Positions 1 through 10,832 of a stretch of DNA of 64,000 nucleotides are shown one piece after another. Numbering within the stretch: the stretch's first letter is position 1; every line of letters starts with the position of its first letter. The notes under the pieces are model-generated. The model was not told where the DNA came from. It did no database searches and saw only the letters and a program-made list of their open reading frames with translations. The translations under genes were made by a program, and so were the position numbers. This DNA is from Bifiguratus adelaidae (taxonomy: Eukaryota > Mucoromycota > Endogonomycetes > Endogonales), in the NCBI GenBank assembly GCA_002261195.1, contig MVBO01000066.1, forward strand, positions 1 through 64,000. The letters are read 5' to 3'.

Positions 1-152
1 GGTCTTAGATACCATGCACGCCATGGGATTCGTTCATGTCATGGTGTCTGGTGTCTGGTGTGACACGTGTAAGGGTACATCCATCCATGGCTGTGCTCTA
101 TTCTTTTCTCTTCTCCTCTCCTTTCCTCCTCCGCTCGTTCTCTCACCTTCTC

Positions 153-184
<32 letters not shown>

Positions 185-434
185 CTTTTCTCTCCCCATT
201 CTATGATAACATCCCTTATTCACGCCATCTTCTCTCTCTAAAAATGTCCTCGCTGAAGCGCAAGTTCTCACCATCGCCCAATTCGGAAATCAAGTGTGGG
301 GTCGTGTGGGGTTGGTTAATGGCATCCGTCCCTCTCTCGCTTGTTGCTTGCTCTCTTGCTCTCTCACTGCTCTGACTTTTGGAACACTCTTCTTGTTATT
401 GCATTGATATATACTTTGCTTACCTACACTGTAG
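1..434. other. Upstream region with CT microsatellite
   Basis: This stretch precedes the first recognised coding exon. It is rich in C and T and holds an uninterrupted CT dinucleotide run at about 156-184, typical of fungal promoter or 5' UTR sequence. An ATG at 244 in good context (aaaatg) opens a short frame that could be a first exon of the downstream gene. A donor at 311 spliced to an acceptor ending at 456 would keep the frame, but this choice is not decisive. Confidence 0.5.
156..184. repeat. (CT)n microsatellite
   Basis: A perfect CT dinucleotide repeat of roughly 14-15 units inside a longer pyrimidine tract. It lies about 60-90 bp upstream of the ATG at 244. Pyrimidine tracts like this are common near fungal transcription start sites; a regulatory role here is inference only. 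Confidence 0.85.
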
Positions 435-3391
435 ATGTTATTTTCTTCGAATGCAGCTCTGCCGACAACACCGACATCCTCTCTCGCAGAGGCCTTTCAA
501 TACTCACTCTTTCTGACCGACAAGACTGTCCGTACGCTTTCGACCTCGGACTTGTATGAGGAGCCGGCCATACAAGTGGCTTCCACTTCTGACGAGACCC
601 GTCCACCTTTTGCCCGTCGTTGTCATTCCGAAGCAAAGGTGGCAGAGATTCCGATTCCGACGACCCTAGCAACCGAGCACAAAACCAGTGATCGACCCAA
701 CGTTCAAGCCGACAATGTTCATCTTGGCATGCTCGGTAGGTGGAGGCCATCCATGGTGCTGTAAGAGGGTGTTTTTCACTAATGCTCATGAATGGTTCCA
801 GACCACATGGTCTTTCATCATGTAGCGACCTCGGGATTGATTCATCCGTCGGATAATGCCTTTCGATGCAATCCTATCGAGTGCAAGGCTACAACTTGCT
901 GGTGGCAGACGTCCGAAGGGCAACGTATTTGGGGTCTGACATGGGGAATCAAGGTGAGTAATGATCATGTTGTCGGGAAATGACAAGCTCATCATGCGTA
1001 GCAAACGGTTCTGTTGCTTGAGCGAGGCAATGTCTCGGCTGCTCGGACCCTCATGAAGCAGACATGTCCGGGGTTCATTGAGCGTCATCCAGGTCTTATT
1101 GGCAGAGCACTCTGCGAACTGGAGGTAAGCCGGCTGATTCCTGAATGGACATGGCGTATAGGCTCTGATGATGGCGACATAGTTGATCGAGCTCTTGCGT
1201 CCCTCCCAAGTGCATCCTTCCGCAAAGGCCATTAGTCATCTATCCCATCATCTCCCTCTTCTAGCACCACCTCATCATCGACCTGTTCATCCGACCTCAG
1301 TTCAATTGCAACGCATGCACAAGCTGATGCAGGACAAGGAGTTACCCGAGACGGCCGCCTTTGCGACCGAAGATTTTACCCATTACGAAACAAGGCTGTT
1401 GTCCTACATTTACGACCCTAGCTTGTGCGCCGGCACCGGTGCTTGGGGCAGTCGTTGTGTAGAGCGTGGTAAAGGTATCTGGTCCATGGATCGACGTCGC
1501 TGGTGTGCCAAGCTCGTTGCATCTGCCATGGGCAGAGATGTATGGACAAGGGTGCTGGAGGAACAAAAAGTTCAACCGCAGTGTGATATTGTGGATATCC
1601 GCAATGATGAGTTTCCTCGCATGGTTGTCTTTATGGCCGCTCTCAGTTCACTCGCCAATGATGAACAAGTCATGGTGGAGTGGGTGGGTGGTGAACAATG
1701 CAATGTCCAGGGATGTGCAGGTTTGCACGATCGGTAAGTTACCGGTTCATGCGCATTGTATGTGTGATGAGAGTGCTGATCGCGGCGACTATAGGGATGC
1801 CGAGGTGACACCCCTTTCTGCCCTGATTGCTCATCGTACCCATATACCCAGCACAGTGGCAGCCCATTACTTGTCGCAACATCGCCATTCCGTGCACAGC
1901 TTTTTGCTGTACGCCTCTCGACAAGGTTTACTGCGTCTTCGACAATCCTTGTCTGTCCCTTCCTCCACCGTATCTTTGCAACGCAACGATGATTCAGTCA
2001 CCACTCCCTATAGTACCTTTCGGACCATCGAGCACGATGACATTTTGGATGCGCTCGTCTTGGACTATGCCTTCTCCCGCAACATCATTTCGGCCACCGC
2101 CTGTAGCTTCCAAGCCGGAGCGCATCCTTGCCATCATGACGGCGAGAAAGTGAGACGTGATTCTGCGTGTATTATGAACGAACCGAGGAGAGGCACGGCG
2201 GATGAACTCCATCGGGATTCGAGTAATTGGCTAAGGTATGTACGCGATAATGCGTCTTGGCAGTGTGCAGTGCTCATCCATTGCGCCTTGTAGTGACGTG
2301 ATTGCTCGATCCCAGCAATGTGAACAAGACGGCCCCAGTAATCCTTCGGCTGCCGAGAGCATTCTCGACCTTCTCGCTTCCCATCACATTTACCCCGTGG
2401 ACGGAACACCAACATCGCCCTCTTCCCAGATCAAAGGTGACGAGGATATGCCTGTATTTAGCAATCCTTTTGGCGATGTCCATGCCCTTTCGGCCTCCCT
2501 CTACATAGCGCTTTTATACACGCAGGTGCTCGAACTGGCTTACTGGCAAAAAGTCAATTCGGCGTGGCGCCTTGTTCGGGAGGTCATGTCGCCCGTTACC
2601 ATCCATTTTCCCGATACCATGCCCTATCTCAAACGTGCCGTTTACCTGCTCACAAAGGCAGGGAATGAACAGGGAAAAGACGAGTACAAGCAATATGTCA
2701 AGGCTGCATGGGATGAGGTACGTCTTAGTAATGCTGCTATTTCAGAAGCGAACGATGGATTGACTCTTTTCAGTTTAACCCTTCACACTTGACCGGTTCC
2801 TTGACGTCAGCCCTCTCTCCAGTCGCAGGTGAAGCTGATCCTCTCCTTGTGCTTGTCTTGTCTCAGGGTCTGGAGGAATGGACCAGAGCCGGTGGCGCTA
2901 TAGAGACGGACGCCGCAGAGTCCGAGCCCAAGCGACACGGCCTGACCGACCTTGAACGTGCTTGGATCGTCAACTTGCATAGTCTTGACGCTTATGCCTT
3001 GACCTCGCAGCAACGCAATGCGGTATTCGGCACTCGTCCGATCGATGTCCAGTCCATCAGTGACGCCGGTCATCCTACCTTTCCCACCGAACCCTTTTCG
3101 TCTTCCATTGGGCACGATACGGGGCCAGTGTCGCCGGTCTGGCCCATCCACGGTCCCACCGCTGCCCAAGACATTCCCAACAGATACGCTCGCGTCCGTC
3201 GCAAGAGCTCCATCACCATTTCCCCTACCTCCGGATGGACCAACCTATCCATGAGTCCATCGAGTCCTTCCACCTTTGCCAAATCTGCATCTATGGGCAA
3301 TCCTTGGTTGGATAGCGCGGATTTCCCGAGCCTTTCGAGCACGGCGCAACCCGACACCAAGGCAAGTCGACGACGCAAGAGCCGTGTCTAA
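435..3391 (+). CDS. Uncharacterised protein with CTLH-like helical region
   Basis: Seven exons join in phase: 435-735, 802-953, 1002-1124, 1183-1733, 1795-2235, 2294-2717 and 2774-3391. With the ATG at 435 the product is about 869 aa; an extra first exon from the ATG at 244 is possible. Around residues 150-260 the protein resembles the CTLH fold of RanBPM/GID proteins: a hydrophobic helix, an LLERGNVSAARTLM-like helix, then PGFIERHP, an ELIELLR-type helix and a helix starting LQRMHKLM. A LisH-like segment (LDHMVFHHV) precedes it. No SPRY or RING domain is visible. The C-terminus is Ser/Pro-rich, low in complexity and ends in a basic KASRRRKSRV. CTLH membership is tentative. If correct, a role in a GID/CTLH-type ubiquitin ligase or scaffold would be expected. 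Confidence 0.55.
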
Positions 3392-3487
3392 ATCTGGGTG
3401 AAAAAGTTGTTGATGCCTTTTCCTATGTAAATGCCCTATTGTACACAGACCCCCGTTGTAACATGTCTGCAGTCCTTTTTGTACACT

Positions 3488-4720
3488 TTAGTAGTCTAAA
3501 ATACCGGTTTGACCTTGCAATTCAACCTCGTTGTCTTCCTCGTCCGTCTCATCAAACCAAGCCTCCTGCTGATCGCGTTCCTCTTGCTCTAAGTCATCCA
3601 AACGCTCATCATCGTCTACAGCGCTGTAATCAAAGTCCTTGTCACGTCCATCGAGAAACATTTCTTCCATCAATCGAACGAATTCTTGTTCAAGTTCTTG
3701 TCGATGGGTCTCGGAGATGACGTTGTGTGGGTGGGTGTGATCCAGTGCTTTGCTCTTGCCTTTGTTTTCGGCCAGTGTGGTGGGGTCCTTTGGTCGACGA
3801 TCCCCTGTCAACGCGTCCTGTTTTTCGTCTCTCTCATCTCCTTCCTTTTCCTCTTCCTCTTCCTCTTCCTCATCATCCTCTTCTTCTTCCTCCTCCATTT
3901 GCTCTTCTTCAATTCGCTGTTGCTGAGCAGCCTTATCCGCAATCTCCCTCTGATCCGCACTATAAAGCACCCGATCCACCAGCCCCACATTGTCCGCAAA
4001 TGGTTTGAGCGGTTGCGACACAAACCGTCCAATGTACTGTTGGTACAACCATGGTTCTCGGGCTTGCATGCTTTCTAGTGAGAAATAGTCGGTGTGGCGG
4101 AGATGGTCTAGAAGGTAACGGTAGCGACGATTGTGTGTACGAATATGGTTTGGATCGGTTTGTCGTTGATGAGAATTCGCAAGAGACTTGTGTTGCGGCA
4201 AGAGACTTTTCAGGTGCTGTGATACTTCATAGTTCTCTGGTCAGAAAAATAGTGAGTCAGCGATCCCCTGGTTGACGCGGAAGTAGCATGAAGAAGAGCC
4301 ACTTACCTGTCAGACACTCAAAGCGCGCCAGTTGTTCGGATGGCAAGAAGCGTCCCCAACGCGAGAGAAAGAGACCGGGATCGCTAGAGAGCACCTCGGT
4401 CATGTGAGCCAACTTGTGTTGTCGTGGCAATTCCGGCTCGTCTCGCCGCAGTGTCTTGTAGTGGATATCGTCCAAGTGCGCAGAGATGTACGCCACCACT
4501 TGCGCACGCTCTGCTGCCTCCATGCCACAAAAAGAATAGAGGTGTGAAACAAAGTGAGAACACGTCGACAGCGTCGGCCTCTTTGCAGCGTGATTAATAT
4601 ATCGCCGCAGATGAGGGAAATTGAAGAGCCCTGTCGGCAAGATGCTGTTCCTTTCCCGAGTTCAAAGGGATAATCTGCCTCAGCAAGAGCCAGAGCAGAA
4701 GCTTACACACACGTAGTCAT
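3488..4720 (-). CDS. CCDC97: CCDC97 homologue (DUF2052)
   Basis: Three exons on the minus strand, 4720-4707, 4644-4307 and 4236-3488, give 366 aa, close to the size of animal CCDC97. The conserved DUF2052 core is clear: LSSDPGLFLSRWGRFL, then FECL and ENYEV across the second splice, then HNRRYRYL, EYFS-like DYFSLESMQAREPWLYQ and YIGRF. These are the signatures of CCDC97, a protein that associates with the U2 snRNP SF3B complex, so a nuclear role in splicing is expected. Between core and tail lies an almost pure Glu/Asp run (about residues 210-235, encoded near 3840-3900), followed by a second acidic C-terminal segment. The 14-nt first exon is the least certain part: the donor gtaagc and an acceptor at 4645 give the only phase-compatible join I found with a strong donor. 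Confidence 0.85.
3836..3902. repeat. Imperfect (CTTCCT)n coding tract
   Basis: A pyrimidine-rich imperfect hexanucleotide tract on the plus strand that encodes the poly-Glu/Asp segment of the CCDC97 homologue on the minus strand. It is likely length-variable between strains, in multiples of three. Confidence 0.7.
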
Positions 4721-6170
4721 TCTCGGGATGTCTGGATGCTTTTTCAGGATGCTCAAAGGTGACTTCAATCTAATGCGAGAAAGAGAGAAAGAAAGACAAG
4801 GGAGTCTCGCATCCACGGCTCCATGTGCAGGATATGAGGCATCTGAATTTAAACGGACGTTTGATGAAGCATTCTGCGCATCTACTGGCCGGGAAGGTTG
4901 ATGCTGGCTCTTTGCTTGGTTGAGGACATCAACATGCCATTTACAAGCTGCCATGGTTTGCATCTTTCTGAGCTCACCGTTGACAAGTCGCAGGGTATTG
5001 GTCGGTAATCTTCAAGAGTCTAAATGTATGATGCTACCGTGCGCTGATGTTGCTTCCCGAGGTACCCATAGCTTTACAACAGCCGGAAGAGCTTGATGTG
5101 CATCAAAAGGATATACTTCTGCTGATACAGAGTGTTGCCATGCATCAACTACGTAGAATAGACTTGAGTCAACCCTCAAGTCTAACACTGTAAATTTTCT
5201 GGATGCACGTGTGTGTCTCCACTGTTGACGCGTAAGGCAGGGCAGTTGCACTTGTCCAGTGGAGTATGCTTAAAGTGATTGAAATCTGACGCGCTTTCTC
5301 TAGTGCCTTCGAATCAAATAATAACGGAGGCGAAACCCAACCGCGTACGTCGACCAGGGTCATGCGTAAGTATCTGCATTCGGCGTCTGAATAGGTGCAC
5401 CGGAATGCGACACTTAAGGTTCGGAACTTTTTAATGCTAACTTGTTTGCGGTACTCGGGAATCACAGACACAATTGAAAGCCTTACCTAACCCAGACGAT
5501 CTCGTAATCTTCGGGGCAAGAGGCGTACGTTAGGTGGTACATGCCTTTTGCCATGTGTACTCAATATCAAAAGACAAACTTCATGATAACCTACAAAAGG
5601 TATGGAAGAGGTTAAATGGACCCAAAGACACGAATCATGCAATTCTCCACGGCGGCCACACCATAACCTACGAGATGAGTACCCAGTGAAAGACGAGGAA
5701 GTTCAAAAAGCGATTGGACATTCTAAAGCAAGCTGTACAAACTCCGAGCGAAGTCTAGATCTTCCTTATTTCGCGGTAATCAATTTGATATCATGCTCGT
5801 CATCTTCATCATCCTTGAATTCCCTCCAACCTTCAAATGAGAACATTACTCTTGACTTTCGGTAACTTAATATAATACAACTTTGCGCGTGGCGACCTGG
5901 TCTTATTGTCAAATTTAATCACAATGTCGGAAATATGAGGAGCCTTTCACGAAGATTGATCTACAATAATCGAACGGGTGAGATCAGGTTTGCTGCCTCA
6001 CTATATGGCTCATACGTTGACGAAACAGTAACACGACCGTTTTTTGATCTCACATGAAAAGTTTTAATCTTATATGGTTGTATAGGAGATAATGCTTTTT
6101 CCTGGAGCGCAATCATAATATGAGGAAGGTCAAAGAATTCAAGCCAAAAGCAAAACAAAACAAAAAGGTA
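4721..6170. other. Gene-poor spacer
   Basis: About 1.4 kb with no supportable gene. Open frames here are short, have no recognisable domain and do not connect through convincing splice sites. Composition is mixed, with AT-rich patches towards 5800-6130. The stretch runs from the CCDC97 start to the 3' end of the tRNA gene. Confidence 0.55.
6163..6169 (-). terminator. Pol III T-run terminator of tRNA-Lys
   Basis: A run of five T on the minus strand within a few nt of the tRNA discriminator base, followed by further T4 clusters. This matches the simple oligo-T termination signal of RNA polymerase III. Confidence 0.75.
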
Positions 6171-6243
6171 AGCCCAACGCGGGGGTCGAACCCGCAACCT
6201 TGAGATTAAGAGTCTCACGCTCTGCCGATTGAGCTAGCCAGGC
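6171..6243 (-). tRNA. tRNA-Lys (CUU anticodon)
   Basis: A 73-nt intronless tRNA on the minus strand. The acceptor stem pairs GCCTGGC with GTTGGGC, followed by a T discriminator at 6171. The D-loop (AGCTCAATCGGCAGAGC) and T-loop (GGTTCGAACCC) carry the normal A-box and B-box elements of Pol III genes. The anticodon CTT lies at 6210-6208, which is tRNA position 34-36, and sits in a good stem (GAGAC/ATCTC region). A T5 run just downstream (minus strand, about 6169-6163) is a normal Pol III terminator. The CCA end is not encoded, as expected for a nuclear eukaryotic tRNA. Confidence 0.97.
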
Positions 6244-6807
6244 TTATTATTTAAATATTTTTTTATATAGATTATATTCCCTGATCCCTTGATGGATCAA
6301 CGCCACTTCAGCGTGATTTGCACGTGATTTACCATACTATTGAAATTTTAGCGGTTCACTTGCAACAGTATGACAATCGCTACAACTCCATACGTTTCAA
6401 CGTACACCATCCTGCAATTAGTCTTTCAAGGGCTGTACAGTAAATGAAAATGTGAAGGGTACGTTATACGGTATAGCCGTCCATGTCTCGGTTCAGCACT
6501 CAAGCCGAAGTCAACCCAAACCAGCCCACATTATTCCATAAAAGGCAACCGCTTGCAATCTTTTTTAAGGTGCTTCATCCTATATTCATCTTGTTCCTTG
6601 CCCTCTTCCGGTCTGTTTAGCGGTTTGACGTTGTCTTTGGTCTCTTGCTCACCGCTACTCACTCTTTATTCACGCCACTTTGAGACTACTCGAGTCTCCC
6701 TTTCTGTCCCTTTCCGTTTCTCCCTTGGTTATATTGCCCCTTTCTTTGGGTCACTATTTTCACGTCCACACTAAAAAGTCACAACTCGGCGCATAGAACA
6801 GCCATTT
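6244..6807. other. Spacer and desaturase promoter region
   Basis: No gene is supported. The first part is strongly AT-rich (TTATTTAAATATTTTTTTATAT at 6245-6268). The last 250 bp are a C/T-rich leader typical of a fungal promoter or 5' UTR, leading into the desaturase ATG at 6808. Confidence 0.5.
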
Positions 6808-8428
6808 ATGTTTACCATGGAGCTACCACGAAGAACAGATAGTTCCGGTAAGTCAACTTTTCTCATCTTGTCTGGTCACCCTCATTCGCCTTCTCTGACT
6901 CGTGCTTTACTTCCATCGCATTAGGCTCGATCCGGATCTTCTCCAACGACGAAATTTCAAGGTTGAGGGAGCAACTTGTGCAAGAGCAAAAGGTTGGCTC
7001 TGTAGAGCCCGTCATTGAGCGTCAAGATCAAGAGGCTGTGGCTCAAGACGATTCCCTTTCCTCCCAGGAAACCACCAAGTTTATTATTATTGACGATAAA
7101 GTGTATGATGTTACAGAATTTATTCATGAGCATCCTGGTGGTTACAAGGTGCTGTCGACGCATCTCGGCAAAGATGCCACAGGTAAGGAGGCTGCTGATG
7201 CAAAGACTTGATATACTCGATCTTCAACTGACTCTGATCTGCAGATGTGTTCCATGCCATGCATCCTGCATCGGCCTATGAGGTCCTGGCCAACTACTAT
7301 GCTGGAGACCTCGCTGAGCCATCCCCAACCAGCACTCCTTTTGCTCATCGGGTCCGAGAATTGCGGGACAAGCTCGACTCTGAGGGCTACTTTCAATCTT
7401 CCAAGTTTTTCTACTTTTACAAAATTTCGAGCAACATGGTACTCTTGTTCCTGGCACTGACCATTCTATGGCTCTATGGAGAGTTCACTGCCGGTGTGGT
7501 GACTTCTGCATGCATCACGGGCCTGTTTTGGCAACAATGCGGATGGCTTGCACACGACTTTGGACATCATCAGGTGTTTCAGGAACGCTGGCTCAACGAT
7601 GTTGTCATTGGTTTCCTTGGCGATTTCTGCCTGGGATTTTCTCTCTCCTGGTGGAAAAATAAGCACAATACTCATCATGCGGCCACCAACATTCACCACG
7701 AGGATCCTGATATCGACACGGCTCCAATCTTATTCTGGTCCGAGCATGCCTCTGCAGACTACTTTGCTGATCTGGCCGAGATGGCACCCAAGGATGATCC
7801 CCTCACCGTCTTTTTGAACAAGCATGTCGCTACGCGCCAGACGTGGTACTACTGGCCCTTGCTATCGCTCGCTCGACTTTCCTGGGCACACGCCTCCCTC
7901 ACCTATTCATTTACCGTAGGTTCCCTCACCAAGTCGACCCTTGTCAATGTTTTTGAACGCACTTGTCTGCTTCTTCATTGGGCCTGGTATATCGGAGCCA
8001 TCTACAGCTTCGTACCTTCTTTGTCTAATCAGATCCTCTACTTCTTCTTGTCCCAAGCCGTCTGCGGTTGGGCTCTCGCCATTGTTTTCGCTCTGAACCA
8101 CAATGGCATGCCCATCATTACACAAGAAAAGGCAGCCGATATGGACTTTTACGAGATTCAGATCGTGACTGGACGCAATGTGAAGGGTGGTCTGTTGCTC
8201 GATTGGTTCATGGGAGGACTTAACTATCAAATTGAGCATCACGTCTTTCCCAACATGCCCCGCCATCATCTTAAGAAGGTTCAACCGATGATTCAAGCCT
8301 TGGCCAAGGAATACGGTATCAGTTATCACCGATGTGGATTTTGGCAAGGGACAAAGGAAGTCTTGACGACCCTGGACTACGTACAGAAGGTCAGCAAGAA
8401 GCTCGTCGACAGGGCCTATGATTACTAG
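6808..8428 (+). CDS. Cytochrome b5-fused front-end (Δ6-type) fatty acid desaturase
   Basis: Three exons (6808-6847, 6925-7182, 7245-8428) give 493 aa. An N-terminal cytochrome b5 domain carries the haem motif HEHPGG near residue 80 and continues across the second intron into a DVFHAMHP segment. The desaturase part has all three histidine boxes: HDFGHH, HNTHHAATN and QIEHHVFP, the last with the Gln that marks front-end desaturases. Hydrophobic segments between the boxes fit an ER membrane enzyme. The stretch around GLFWQQCGWLAHDF and SWWKNKHNTHH closely matches fungal Δ6 desaturases that turn linoleate into γ-linolenate. Δ8-sphingolipid or Δ5 specificity cannot be excluded by eye. The N-terminus before the b5 domain is longer than in the roughly 460-aa relatives and is Gln/Glu-rich. 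The gene supports a Mucoromycota-like origin. Confidence 0.93.
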
Positions 8429-8701
8429 GCCTACGGCATTTATCATGTCAACTGTTCCATCTTGTTACATTCCTAGTTTTTCATGTGTTCATTCCCTCAT
8501 TTTGCCTAGCGCATCCTTTTTCTTTCCCCTATGCCCTTGTACCTGTTGGGGGTTTCCATTTACCGAAACATGTAGACCAATTATAAACGTTTTGAAAACT
8601 CATCCACACATTGGCAAACACTGGTCAAGAGTCAGAGCTGTAGAAGGTTTATTGGAGACCACAGAACGCGCCAGACCCTTCCTCACTATCCAAGTCTACC
8701 C

Positions 8702-10203
8702 CTATTCTTCATCCTTGCCGTTCTCGGTAGCAGCTCCCTCCTTCTTGGCCTTCTTCTTCTTGCTCTTGCTTGAGGGCTTCAAGCTTGTAGCAATCAACTT
8801 TAGTATCTCTTCATCTTCCAACTTCTTGTCCGACTTGACGATGCTTTGGTCAAAGAGGGGAGAAGTGATCTTGAGCGTGCCGTTCTTGGTCAAGAGAATG
8901 GTAGCCAAGAATTGGGCTACAAAGGAACCTTCACGGTCGTAGACAACGTCAAAGGGCAACACCACGCCGTGCTTGGCGCATTCCTGGATACCCATACGCG
9001 CCTTCTTTTCATCTTCCATGTCTCTGAGGGAGAAGGGGAAGTTGCCGAATTTGGTCTGGATCTCGGACAGAGCGGCGCGAGAGGTCTTCATCTTGAGATC
9101 GTAACGAGTGCCGGTCTTCTTGTAGACGGTGGTGCGGGTATCAAGGTTACGCGCTTTACCTTCACCCGAGGATATCAGGATATCTACGGCATAAACTTCG
9201 TTCTCGGCGAATTCGACGCGCTCGAAGTCTCGAAGTTGGTTTTCACTGGGGTTCAGGATGATCGTCTTCTTGCCGTCAATGATGTTTTGCTCTTGTTGAT
9301 GTGTGAGCATGCCTTCGACAGCCTTGGTATCGAAAGCTTGAGCAATCTTGTCGACTGTCTTGGTCACATCCATGTTCTAGGAGAAACATCATCAACCAAC
9401 CGCAACGTGAGCAATACCCAATCGCCTACCTTGCCTCCAGGCTTGATCATGCGAATAGCGGCTTCCAAAGCAAGATGAGCGGCTTGCATGACATCAGCTT
9501 GACGGCCAGTGATGGGCTTCTCAGCGGAGGCTCCAACCACCAATGTGTGTCCAACAAAGGCAGCGTAACCGTCAATTTGAGCACCAAGCTCACTACGTTG
9601 ATCATTGCGTAAGTATCGTCAAATCGAAGAGATGATGTAGCTTACATCTTTACCAAGTCACCCTCCTTGAGGGTAGCGGAAGCCTCAGGATCCGATGGCA
9701 AAGGTGAAAAGTGACAGACACAGTTGTTAACGGAAATGCACGTAGGGAAACCGACACCTGGTATTTTCGTCAGCGCATCATTCACGTAAAATAAGGATCT
9801 CAAGACTTACCTTTGATGACCTTCCCCTTATTGTACACGCCCTTGGTCTCGGCATTGATGGCTTTATCACCTTCAGAGCAAATGTCGATAACTTTGGCAC
9901 CGTCAGTGCAAAGCTTCACAACCTTGGCAAGGACACCTATACAAAGCAAAGTAGGAGAGAGTCAGTCATTGGATGCACGTGGTCCATTACAAGCCACGAT
10001 AAACGCGATTCGTGCACCTTGTTTTCAGTGTGATGCACACAAAGCACCTCCCTGGACAATACAAGGTCCCATCGCGACGCAAACTCCACTGCAAACGCCA
10101 CTCCGTCCTTTGTCAACTTACGATTGGATATATCAGCCGCAGTCTTGTACTTTGTGACGACATCAGGGTTACCGATCGTGATGTCTTGCTCTACGTCGGT
10201 CAT
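8702..10203 (-). CDS. PA2G4: Proliferation-associated protein 2G4 / EBP1 homologue
   Basis: Five minus-strand exons (10203-10122, 9936-9811, 9757-9646, 9592-9430, 9376-8702) join in phase to 385 aa. The protein has the catalytically dead methionine-aminopeptidase (pita-bread) fold of PA2G4/EBP1: an N-terminal [12 protein letters not shown] helix, [42 protein letters not shown], then GHTLVVG. The metal-binding residues of true aminopeptidases are not preserved as a set, consistent with the family. The C-terminus is a Lys-rich tail ([11 protein letters not shown]) like the nucleolar and RNA-binding tail of EBP1. The family binds ribosomes near the exit tunnel and acts in ribosome assembly and growth control. 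It is divergently arranged with EFL1, another 60S maturation factor, across a spacer of about 630 bp. Confidence 0.95.
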
Positions 10204-10832
10204 GGTGAAGAGAAGGGGAGAGTGGCTTAGGATTGCGCAGTCACATGACATCCCACTCTAGGTCACGTGTAGCAGACATTGTACATTGCAGTGAGGAAGG
10301 GAAAGCTGCCGCGGGGTAGACACGGCGTTGTGCCTTGTTGTTGATCATCAGCGTTGACTTGGGGTCAGTTGCACGTATGGATGACGTTTGTCTAGCCATT
10401 GATCTGATATGTCTGTTGTAAATGAGACATTGCAGTATGAGAGCGAAGGGAGTGGTCCAATCGACGGTTTGTCGCTTTCCCTGGCCGAATTCACATTGCC
10501 AAAGGTGCGCTAAGCTGGTTACCGAATTATAAATACTCAGGTAAACCAACAGGGTCCGCGCGGTGTGAATTGTGAATACAATAGGCTTATCAAAATCGCT
10601 GCCATCTTTTTATCTCCGCACCAGATGCCATTGCACTGCACCATTATCACCTCTTGTCTCCAGGCACTTATCCACACTACAGGAGGGCACACGCAAGCCT
10701 TTTCACCCACTCTACATGAATCTTCAATGCACACGACGCTTCAATGCTTCCATAGGGCTGTTCCAACGCTCAAGCGCCGCAACACTCTTTAATTTATAGG
10801 GATCGACTGCGGCAGATGTGCGTTGTCTAGCC
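10204..10832. promoter_or_regulatory. Divergent intergenic region PA2G4 / EFL1
   Basis: A 629-bp spacer between two divergent genes that both act in ribosome biogenesis, so it must hold both promoters. A TTTATAGGG element lies at about 10793-10801, roughly 30-40 bp before the EFL1 ATG. No further gene is supported inside. Shared regulation is plausible but is inference. Confidence 0.5.

Noticed and set aside
14-241. 75-aa open frame covering the CT repeat
   Set aside because: It is mostly a Ser/Leu run produced by the dinucleotide repeat, with no domain or coding-like composition.
6957-7211. Open frames on both strands over desaturase exon 2
   Set aside because: They are antisense or frame shadows of the cytochrome b5 exon; only the plus frame 6925-7182 splices into the desaturase.
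8846-9478. 210-aa plus-strand frame opposite PA2G4
   Set aside because: Long antisense frame on a conserved coding exon; the minus-strand frame carries clear PA2G4 sequence.
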